Assembly (NCBI GenBank): GCA_023418055.1
Contig: JAEZDP010000065.1
Coordinates: 1 to 11,498 of the forward strand
Length of the DNA stretch: 11,498 nt
Direction: 5' to 3'
Source: Acidobacteriota bacterium
Lineage (GTDB): Bacteria > Acidobacteriota > Vicinamibacteria > Vicinamibacterales > Vicinamibacteraceae
The position numbers and the translations under genes were made by a program. Positions within the stretch are counted from its first letter, which is position 1, and each line of letters begins with the position of its first letter. The notes beneath the pieces were generated by a model. It did no database searches and was not told the origin of the DNA. It was given only the letters and a program-made list of their open reading frames with translations. This document shows, one piece after another, positions 5,618 to 11,498 of this stretch.

Positions 5618-6880
5618 TCAGCCGACCACGGGGGTCGGTGTCGTCAGCGCCGCGAACACTTCGCGATAGAGATACTTCGCGCCCTCCACGCCGTTGAGGG
5701 GTCCCTGCTCGTACTCGAGCGCGAACGCGCCGCGGAAGCCCGCCGCCAGCATGATGCGCGTCGAACGCTGCACGTCGTTCTTGTCGCCCCAGCGATCCCA
5801 GTACTTGGCGTGTGCCGTCGTGTGGGCGTAGGGCGCCAGCGCCTTCAGGCCGTTGAAGAGCATGTGTTCGTGCTCCCAGTTGGCAAAGTCGGGCGAGGCC
5901 TCGCAATACGGGTGGTTGACCTCGTCGATGATGGTGCGGATGCAGAGCGGATCGGCCGCGAGGCCCCAGTGGTTCTCGATGGTCACCTTGATGCCGAGCT
6001 TGCCGCCGAAGTCGGCCATCTCCTTGTGCGACTCGATCGCCGCATCGAGCAGCGGCCCGAGGTCGATGTTGCGGGGGTAGCCGTCACCCGGCCCACGGGC
6101 GATGGCATTGGGACGGATGCTGGGCCCGAGGGCCTGCGGCGAGTTCATGCGCATCGAGCGCACGCCGAGAGAGGCACACCCTTCGAGCCAGCGCTTGGCC
6201 ATCGCGACGCCGGCCTTGCGCTTCTCGTCCTCCTCGGGTGAGCCGTACGCCGCCAGGTTGGTCGGGGCGTTGTTCGAGATGTGGTGCACCTGGGTGCCTG
6301 TCTTCACCGTGATGTTGGCCAGCGTGTCGAGCCACTTGCGGCCGGAGGGGCTGAGCGGGTCGAACCCGCGGGGCCTTCCGTCCACCATGAAGAACATCGA
6401 GTCGTCGGTGACGTCGCCGAAGAGCCCCGAGAAGAGATCCATCTTCGTGACGCCCGGGAACGTGTCCTTCGTGAACTGCGGGAAGTCGAGCATGGTGATC
6501 TCGCCATACTGCTTCTTCATCGCGGCGGCGTCGGGCAGGTTGGCCCTGGCCGCACGGGCCGCATCCGACACCTCGAGGGCACGACGCGCGTTCGGGTTGC
6601 TTCGCAGGGCCTCCTGCTCGGCCGCCGCAGCCGCGGCGCGCCCGCCTCCCCCACCGCCCGGGGCGCCTGTCGCGCCGGCGGGACGCGGACGCTGCTTGAA
6701 GAGCGGACGAATGGGATACGTGTTGGCCGCGATGCGGTCGTACGCCGCCTGATGGGCCTGCTGCTGCGCCAGCGCGGCCTCGCGCGGCGTCAGCACGACA
6801 GCCGCAGCGGCCATGCCGGCTCCTGCGGTCTTGAAGAAGTTGCGGCGATCGAGCGCGGGCGTCTGGTGGTCTGAGGTCAC
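5618..6880 (-). CDS. Tat-exported xylose-isomerase-like TIM-barrel protein (sugar phosphate isomerase/epimerase family, 420 aa)
   Basis: The N-terminus carries a twin-arginine signal: DRRNFFKTAGAG at 11-22, then a hydrophobic stretch and an Ala-rich region ending near AALAQQ at 35-40, so export in folded form is likely. Residues about 125-415 fit the AP-endonuclease-2/xylose-isomerase-like TIM barrel. Plausible metal ligands are E302 (VTIENHWG), D331 (EASPDFAN), H357 (TTAHAKYWD) and E389 (ALEYEQGP). These are the residues that usually hold the divalent cation in sugar isomerases and epimerases. Residues about 64-120 form an unusual Gly/Ala-rich insertion (GAPGGGGGGRAAAAAAEQ) before the barrel. 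The start is GTG at 6880; no Shine-Dalgarno is visible upstream, but no better in-frame start keeps the Tat signal. The creatininase-family gene follows 59 bp downstream. The substrate cannot be assigned. Isomerase or epimerase activity is the family expectation only. Confidence 0.88.
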   Translation of the reverse strand: MTSDHQTPALDRRNFFKTAGAGMAAAAVVLTPREAALAQQQAHQAAYDRIAANTYPIRPLFKQRPRPAGATGAPGGGGGGRAAAAAAEQEALRSNPNARRALEVSDAARAARANLPDAAAMKKQYGEITMLDFPQFTKDTFPGVTKMDLFSGLFGDVTDDSMFFMVDGRPRGFDPLSPSGRKWLDTLANITVKTGTQVHHISNNAPTNLAAYGSPEEDEKRKAGVAMAKRWLEGCASLGVRSMRMNSPQALGPSIRPNAIARGPGDGYPRNIDLGPLLDAAIESHKEMADFGGKLGIKVTIENHWGLAADPLCIRTIIDEVNHPYCEASPDFANWEHEHMLFNGLKALAPYAHTTAHAKYWDRWGDKNDVQRSTRIMLAAGFRGAFALEYEQGPLNGVEGAKYLYREVFAALTTPTPVVG

Positions 6881-6921
6881 GGGGGGAGGTCCAGGAAGAG
6901 GCAGGCTGGCGGCGGAGCCTC

Positions 6922-6942
6922 TGTGCTCACGCCATCAGCACA
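6922..6942. other. Perfect 6-bp hairpin in the kinase/TIM-barrel intergenic gap
   Basis: TGTGCT and AGCACA form a perfect 6-bp stem around the 9-nt loop CACGCCATC, within the 132-bp gap between the kinase stop (7013) and the TIM-barrel start (6880). It may be a weak terminator behind the kinase or part of the barrel gene's leader. There is no T-run, and a chance occurrence is possible. Confidence 0.25.
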
Positions 6943-7012
6943 CGCGCCGGTGGATGATGCGCGCGATTGTGCCATACCCGCGTGCCGACACGAACCGCCG
7001 CGCTCCCGCCCC

Positions 7013-10000
7013 TCACCCCACGCGGCGACGGTCGGCCGCCTCGCGCACGTGGTCGCACACCTCCGCCGCCAGGCGATCGACGCGCACCGGCTTCGAGATG
7101 TAGCCGTCCATGCCGGCGTCGCGGCAACGCTGCGCGTCGCCGTCGAGGCTGTGGGCGGTCAACGCGATGATGGGCAGCCGATCGCGGCCCAGGCCGGCCT
7201 CCCGCGCCCGGATCGCCGCGGTGGCCTCGAGCCCGCACATCCGCGGCATCTGCACGTCCATGAGGACGATGTCGACGGATTCGCGCGAGGCGATCTCCAC
7301 GGCTTCATGACCGTCGTTGGCGACGAGCACCGTGTGCCCCGCTCGCTCGAGGGCCGCCACCGCGACCCGCTGGTTGACGGGGTTGTCCTCGGCAAGCAGC
7401 ACGCGCAGCGCACGTGCCCGGTCCCCTGCCGCACCGACGGCCACACCGCCAGGGGTGGACGCATCCGCCCCGCCCGCCGCCTGATACGCCGACGTGGCAG
7501 CGTCGATGTCATCCAGCGCCCGTCCGAGCACCGCCGTGAACGCGAACGTCGTGCCGACACCGGGCGTGCTCGTCACGGTCAACTCGCCGCCCATCAGTTC
7601 CACCAGGCGCGTGGAGATCGAGAGGCCGAGGCCCGTCCCTCCGTACCTGCGAGTCGTCGACCCGTCGGCCTGCGTGAAGGCCTCGAAGATGGCCTGCTGC
7701 TTGTCCTCCGGAATGCCCACGCCGGTGTCGGTGACCGCGATGTGCACGGGCAGACTTGGCCCGTCGGCCGGGCCGTCGAGCCGCACATGCACCGTCACGC
7801 CGCCCGTATCGGTGAACTTGACGGCGTTGTCCACGAGGTTGATGAGCACCTGGCGCAGGCGGTCGGGGTCGCCGTGCACGAGGTCGGGCACATCGCCGGC
7901 GACCTCGTAGTGGAGGGTGAGCCCCTTCACGCGGGCCTTCAACTGCACGACGCCCACCGCGGCCGCCAGGCTCTCGCGCAGACGGAAGTCGATGGGCGAC
8001 AACTCGAGGTGCCCAGCCTCCACCTTCGAGAAGTCGAGGATGTCGTTGATCACGCGCAGCAGCGTGGTGGACGAGTGCCGCACGACTTCGAGTTGTTCGC
8101 GGTGCGCCGGGGACGGCCCGTCGGCCAGCACGAGATCGGTCATGCCGATGATGCCGTTCATCGGCGTCCGAATCTCGTGGCTCATGTTGGCGAGGAACTG
8201 GCTCTTGGCGCGGCTGGCTTCCTCGGCGCGCTCCTTGGCCTCGAGCAGATCGTGCGTCCGCGCGTCGACAAGCTGCTGCAGCACCAGATGCCTGGCCTCG
8301 AGATGCCGGGTGCGCCACCGCAGGAGGCCGACGACGGCGGCGAGGCCTGCCAGGGCGCAGGCCACGAGGAACCCCCACGTCTGGTGCACGAACGGGGGCA
8401 CCTCCAGCAGCAGGACGGCGGGCTGGGCGCTCCGGCGTCCCTCGCCGTCGCGGCTGCGGACATGGAACTGGAGCGGGCCGGGCGGCAGACTCGTGTAGTA
8501 CGCCACGCGACGGTTTCCGGCGTCGACCCAGGCGTCGTCCACGCCGTCGAGGCGATATTCGAACGTGGTGCGGTGGGCTTCGGCCAGCGACAGCGCGGTG
8601 AACGCGACCGTCAGGTTGCGGACGCCCGCAGGGAGTGTGAGGCCACCGGCGTCGAAGGGCGCATGGGCGACGATCTCGGGATTGCCGTAGGCGACGCGCT
8701 CGATGCGCACGGCACCCGCCGCCTCGTCACCGCGAAGGTGACGGGGGTCCACCCACGCCGCCCCTTTCAGCGTGGCGAACCAGAGGCGACCATCGCGCGT
8801 CGCGAGCGCCGTGCCCTGCGACCCGCTGCTGGCCTGGTCGCTGCGGAGGCCGTCGAGCACGCGGTAGTGCGTCGGCTCGAGCGCGAGGCGCTCGCCAGCG
8901 GCGGCTTCCTCGAGGCGCGCGAGATCGACGCGGAAGATGCCGAGGGCACTGCTCATCCAGAGACGGTCGAAGCCGTCGGTGACCAGCCCGATGATCATCT
9001 CGTCGGGCAGGCCATCGGCCGAATGGAACGAGGCGACCTGTCCGTCGCGCACGCGCGACAGCCCGCCGCGGGTGCCCACCCACAAGGCGCCGTGCCGGTC
9101 TTCGTGCAGGGCCAGCACGTGGTTGCTGGCCAGGCCGTCGGCCTCGGCGAGGACCTCGAACGGGCCATCGGGTGGGCCGTGCACGAGCCCGTCGTGGTTG
9201 GTGGCGAACCACACGTGCCCGGTGCGGTCCTGGTGAATCCAGCGCACGCCGCCCTTGAACGGCGTGGCCGGCGCCACGGGCGTCAGGCGCTCGTCGTGCA
9301 GGAGGTGCAAGCCTCCCAGCGAGCCGACGAGCACCCGGCCGTCCTGCAGGCAGCGCAAGGCCCAGACGCGCGGCTCGTCGAGGCCATCGCCCTTGCCGTA
9401 CACCCTCCAGCCGTCGCCCTGACGACGTGCGATGCCGTTCTCGGTGCCGACCCACAGCGCGCCGTCGGGACACGTGTCGATGGCCCACACGCTGTTGCTC
9501 GGCAGACCGTCCTCGGTGGTGAAGACCGAGATGGTGCCATGGGCGACGCGGTTGAGCCCGCCGCCGTCGAGCCCCATCCAGAGAACGCCGTCCGGATCTT
9601 CGTGCAGTGGGAAGACACGGTTGCCCGAGAGTCCCTCCTGTTTGCCGAATGGCGTGAGGACGCCGTCGCGCAGGCGCGTGAGGCCGCTGCCGTGCGTGCC
9701 CACCCACAAGGCCCCCTCGCGATCTTCCAGCAGGCTCCACACCGACTCGCCGTCGGAGGCGTCCTTGTGCGCGAGGTGGTCGAAAGTGCCCTGGCGAAAC
9801 CGTGAGAGCCCTCCCGCCGAACCAATCCAGAGGGTGCCGTCGCGGTCTTCGAGCAACGACCAGATGCTGTCGGACGGCAGACCGTCCGCCGTGCCGAACC
9901 GCCGCACCTCGCCGTCCTTCCATCGGAAGAGACCGTCGGCATACGTGCCGACCCACACGGCGCCGTCGCGATCCTCGACCATGGGCCAGGCCACCATCCC

Positions 10001-10696
10001 CTGCAGTTCGGGCATCGGCGTCCCTGGCACCACCCGGTCGCCAGCGACGCGACTGACCCCGCCGCCGTCGGTGCCCACCCACAGCGTTCCCGTGCGGTCT
10101 TCCATCAGGGACCGGACATGGTCGTGGGCCAGTCCGTCGCGCGTCGTCAGCACCTCGAAGCTCGTGCCCGTCCAGCGCGCCAGGCCGCCGCCGAAGGTGC
10201 CCGCCCAGATGACGCCGCGGCGGTCGCGCAGCAGCGCGAACACGGCGTCATGCGGCAATCCGGCCTCACGGCCCAGGCGCGAGAACGTCCCGCCTGCCAG
10301 GCGGACGATGCCGCCGGCGTGGGTGCCGATCCAGAGGGTGCCCTCGTCGTCCTCGACGAGCGCACGGATGCTGTGGTTGTGGAACGCGGGGGTGTTGTGA
10401 CGGTCGAAGACGACGAAGTTGACGCCGTCGAACCTGATGAGCCCAGACTGGGTGCCCAGCCACAGGTAGCCGTCGGAGGTCTGGAGAATCGCCTGCACCG
10501 AGTTCTGCGGCAGCCCGTCGGCCGCGTGCCAGGTCTGCCGGACGTATTGCGACAGCTGTTTGGCCGGGTCGAGCGCCGCCGCCGGCGATCCCACGAGGGC
10601 CGCCAGCCCGCTGACGAGCCCCAGGCAGATCGCCCCCATGCGCATCAGCACCGATCCGCGGGAACCACACGAGCCGACCACAGACGTCACGGGCAT
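7013..10696 (-). CDS. Hybrid sensor histidine kinase with 14-blade Reg_prop sensor and C-terminal receiver (1227 aa)
   Basis: Domain order: N-terminal signal sequence or anchor (hydrophobic core GAICLGLVSGLAALVG at 21-36, possible cleavage after AAA near 41); then about residues 60-660 with 14 beta-propeller repeats of roughly 42 residues, each built on a pattern like EDRDGTLWVGT...GGLSR, enough for two seven-bladed propellers; a Y_Y_Y domain (about 693-763); one membrane helix (776-794); a coiled coil (about 795-833); HisKA with H840 in MSHEIRTPMNG; HATPase_c with N box N953-N957 (NLVDN), D990 (DTGVGIP) and GGTGLGLS near 1019; and a receiver (about 1095-1215) with phospho-acceptor D1147 (VLMDVQMP), acidic pair AEDN and K in ISKP. 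Periplasmic sensing of a carbohydrate or other polymer fragment is known for related Bacteroidetes systems. No DNA-binding output domain follows the receiver. Start: ATG 10696 is the longest; ATG 10645 (M18) or 10639 (M20) would give a tidier signal peptide, and none has a strong Shine-Dalgarno. Confidence 0.95.
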   Translation of the reverse strand: MPVTSVVGSCGSRGSVLMRMGAICLGLVSGLAALVGSPAAALDPAKQLSQYVRQTWHAADGLPQNSVQAILQTSDGYLWLGTQSGLIRFDGVNFVVFDRHNTPAFHNHSIRALVEDDEGTLWIGTHAGGIVRLAGGTFSRLGREAGLPHDAVFALLRDRRGVIWAGTFGGGLARWTGTSFEVLTTRDGLAHDHVRSLMEDRTGTLWVGTDGGGVSRVAGDRVVPGTPMPELQGMVAWPMVEDRDGAVWVGTYADGLFRWKDGEVRRFGTADGLPSDSIWSLLEDRDGTLWIGSAGGLSRFRQGTFDHLAHKDASDGESVWSLLEDREGALWVGTHGSGLTRLRDGVLTPFGKQEGLSGNRVFPLHEDPDGVLWMGLDGGGLNRVAHGTISVFTTEDGLPSNSVWAIDTCPDGALWVGTENGIARRQGDGWRVYGKGDGLDEPRVWALRCLQDGRVLVGSLGGLHLLHDERLTPVAPATPFKGGVRWIHQDRTGHVWFATNHDGLVHGPPDGPFEVLAEADGLASNHVLALHEDRHGALWVGTRGGLSRVRDGQVASFHSADGLPDEMIIGLVTDGFDRLWMSSALGIFRVDLARLEEAAAGERLALEPTHYRVLDGLRSDQASSGSQGTALATRDGRLWFATLKGAAWVDPRHLRGDEAAGAVRIERVAYGNPEIVAHAPFDAGGLTLPAGVRNLTVAFTALSLAEAHRTTFEYRLDGVDDAWVDAGNRRVAYYTSLPPGPLQFHVRSRDGEGRRSAQPAVLLLEVPPFVHQTWGFLVACALAGLAAVVGLLRWRTRHLEARHLVLQQLVDARTHDLLEAKERAEEASRAKSQFLANMSHEIRTPMNGIIGMTDLVLADGPSPAHREQLEVVRHSSTTLLRVINDILDFSKVEAGHLELSPIDFRLRESLAAAVGVVQLKARVKGLTLHYEVAGDVPDLVHGDPDRLRQVLINLVDNAVKFTDTGGVTVHVRLDGPADGPSLPVHIAVTDTGVGIPEDKQQAIFEAFTQADGSTTRRYGGTGLGLSISTRLVELMGGELTVTSTPGVGTTFAFTAVLGRALDDIDAATSAYQAAGGADASTPGGVAVGAAGDRARALRVLLAEDNPVNQRVAVAALERAGHTVLVANDGHEAVEIASRESVDIVLMDVQMPRMCGLEATAAIRAREAGLGRDRLPIIALTAHSLDGDAQRCRDAGMDGYISKPVRVDRLAAEVCDHVREAADRRRVG

Positions 10697-10730
10697 GGGT
10701 CTCGAGAGGTAATCGGCGCCTGACGCAACA

Positions 10731-10740
10731 CACTGCAGTG
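10731..10740. promoter_or_regulatory. Perfect 10-bp palindrome between divergent kinase and rhomboid genes
   Basis: CACTGCAGTG is perfectly self-complementary and lies in the 116-bp gap between the kinase ATG (10696) and the rhomboid ATG (10813), where both promoters should be. It could be an operator half-site pair, but one isolated copy is weak evidence. The rest of this gap toward the rhomboid start is pyrimidine-rich on the plus strand (about 10755-10800). Confidence 0.25.
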
Positions 10741-10812
10741 CCCGTCCGTCTCCAATCCTCCCGTCCTCCGTGCCGCCTTTCTCCTTTCCTTCGTTCCTTG
10801 TACCCTCGCAGG

Positions 10813-11498
10813 ATGTTCAGGCGACAGACCGAGGGCTCGGTGGTGTGCAGCAGTTGCGGGACGCTGGTGGGGGTGCGCGACCCGCAATGCCTGAACTGCG
10901 GGCGCCGAAACCCAGGGATGTGGGGGTTTGCGCCGGTGCTGCGGCGGCTCGGCAACGACCTCGGGTTCGTGCCGCTCGTGACAATCGCGTGCGCCGCGCT
11001 CTACGTCCTGTCGCTGCTCGCCTCGGGATCGCAGATCGGGATGGGCGGCCTGTTCAACCTGCTGTCACCGAGCGGTGCGAGCCTCTTTCTGTTCGGCGCC
11101 AGCGGCGCGATACCGGTGTTCGGCGTCGGGCGGTGGTGGACGGTGCTGAGTGCGGGCTGGCTGCACGGCAGCCTCCTGCACATCGTGTTCAACATGATGT
11201 GGGTACGCCAGCTGGCGCCGGCCACAGCAGACATCTACGGGCCCGGCCGTACGGTCATCCTCTACACCGTCGCCGGCGTGACCGGCTTCGCGGCGAGTTC
11301 TCTGGCCGGTGCCTACCTGGCCTGGCTGCCCATCCCCATGCTGCGGGGGGCACAGTTCACCGTGGGCGCCTCGGCGGCCATCTTCGGGCTGCTTGGCGCG
11401 CTCGTGTACTACGGCCGTCGCGGAGGGAGCAGTGCCATCCGATCACAAGCCATCGGCTACGCCATCATGCTCGGGTTCTTCGGCCTGGTGATGCCGGG
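10813..11498 (+). CDS. Rhomboid-family intramembrane serine protease with N-terminal zinc ribbon, 3'-truncated
   Basis: The gene starts at ATG 10813 and reads off the window after 228 codons. Residues 12-29 carry a four-cysteine zinc ribbon (C12, C15, C26, C29; VCSSCG and CLNCGRRNPG). Then come membrane helices of a rhomboid core: LVTIACAALYVLSLLA at about 56-71, the HIVFNMMW segment with H123/N127 (the HxxxN motif of helix 2), and the catalytic serine S187 in VGASAAIFGLLGAL (GxS motif). The partner histidine of the last conserved helix lies beyond the window, so an intact dyad cannot be confirmed. Rhomboids cleave transmembrane segments inside the bilayer; the substrate is unknown. No spaced Shine-Dalgarno precedes the ATG (CAGG abuts it). 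It is transcribed divergently from the sensor kinase. Confidence 0.92.
   Translation, partial: MFRRQTEGSVVCSSCGTLVGVRDPQCLNCGRRNPGMWGFAPVLRRLGNDLGFVPLVTIACAALYVLSLLASGSQIGMGGLFNLLSPSGASLFLFGASGAIPVFGVGRWWTVLSAGWLHGSLLHIVFNMMWVRQLAPATADIYGPGRTVILYTVAGVTGFAASSLAGAYLAWLPIPMLRGAQFTVGASAAIFGLLGALVYYGRRGGSSAIRSQAIGYAIMLGFFGLVMP

Noticed and set aside
5559..5906. Longer starts for the creatininase-family gene (up to 480 codons)
   Set aside because: They would read through the coding region of the TIM-barrel gene and lack the AGGAG that sits before ATG 5558.
6923..9805. 960-codon open frame on the plus strand, opposite the sensor kinase
   Set aside because: The opposite strand encodes an unmistakable multi-domain kinase. 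The translated antisense frame is His/Arg/Gly-rich without any recognisable domain, as expected from GC-rich codon bias and the repeated propeller motif.

Overview
This GC-rich window holds eight protein-coding genes packed almost end to end, two of which run off its edges. No rRNA, tRNA, CRISPR array, insertion sequence or phage gene was seen. The gene set points to a soil or sediment bacterium of the Acidobacteriota, perhaps a Vicinamibacteria/Luteitalea-like lineage. It includes a hybrid sensor kinase with a beta-propeller sensor, a Tat-exported xylose-isomerase-like TIM barrel, a creatininase-family protein, a zinc-ribbon rhomboid and a formaldehyde-dehydrogenase-like zinc alcohol dehydrogenase. 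The taxon is an inference from gene content and composition only.

Layout. (1) 1-718, minus: 3'-truncated gene for a PolI-type 5'-3' exonuclease/flap nuclease. A 56-bp array of imperfect heptamers (754-809) lies just upstream of it. (2) 813-2931, minus: a compact three-gene operon joined by two ATGA stop/start overlaps. In transcription order it encodes a membrane-anchored SRPBCC (START-like) protein, a zinc-dependent dehydrogenase and a 68-residue winged-helix protein. (3) 2932-3243: divergent intergenic region with two copies of the palindrome GTTCGAAC. (4) 3244-4410, plus: subtilisin-family serine protease with no signal peptide. (5) 4464-6880, minus: a Tat-signal TIM-barrel protein followed by a creatininase-family metalloprotein with a Lys/Ala-rich N-terminal tail, probably co-transcribed. 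(6) 7013-10696, minus: hybrid sensor histidine kinase with 14 propeller repeats, Y_Y_Y domain, one membrane helix, HisKA, HATPase and a receiver. (7) 10813-end, plus: zinc-ribbon rhomboid protease, transcribed divergently from the kinase and cut by the window edge.

How the genes may work together. The SRPBCC-dehydrogenase-winged-helix unit is the best-supported functional unit, because translational coupling suggests fixed stoichiometry. The barrel protein and the creatininase-family protein look like a small catabolic pair, and the kinase upstream on the same strand could sense a related extracellular ligand, but only position supports that. The exonuclease, subtilase and rhomboid are probably independent housekeeping or proteolysis genes. 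I found no clearly novel defence or mobile system. The items most worth a second look are the coupled operon, the heptamer array, the odd tail of the creatininase-family protein and the missing output of the hybrid kinase.
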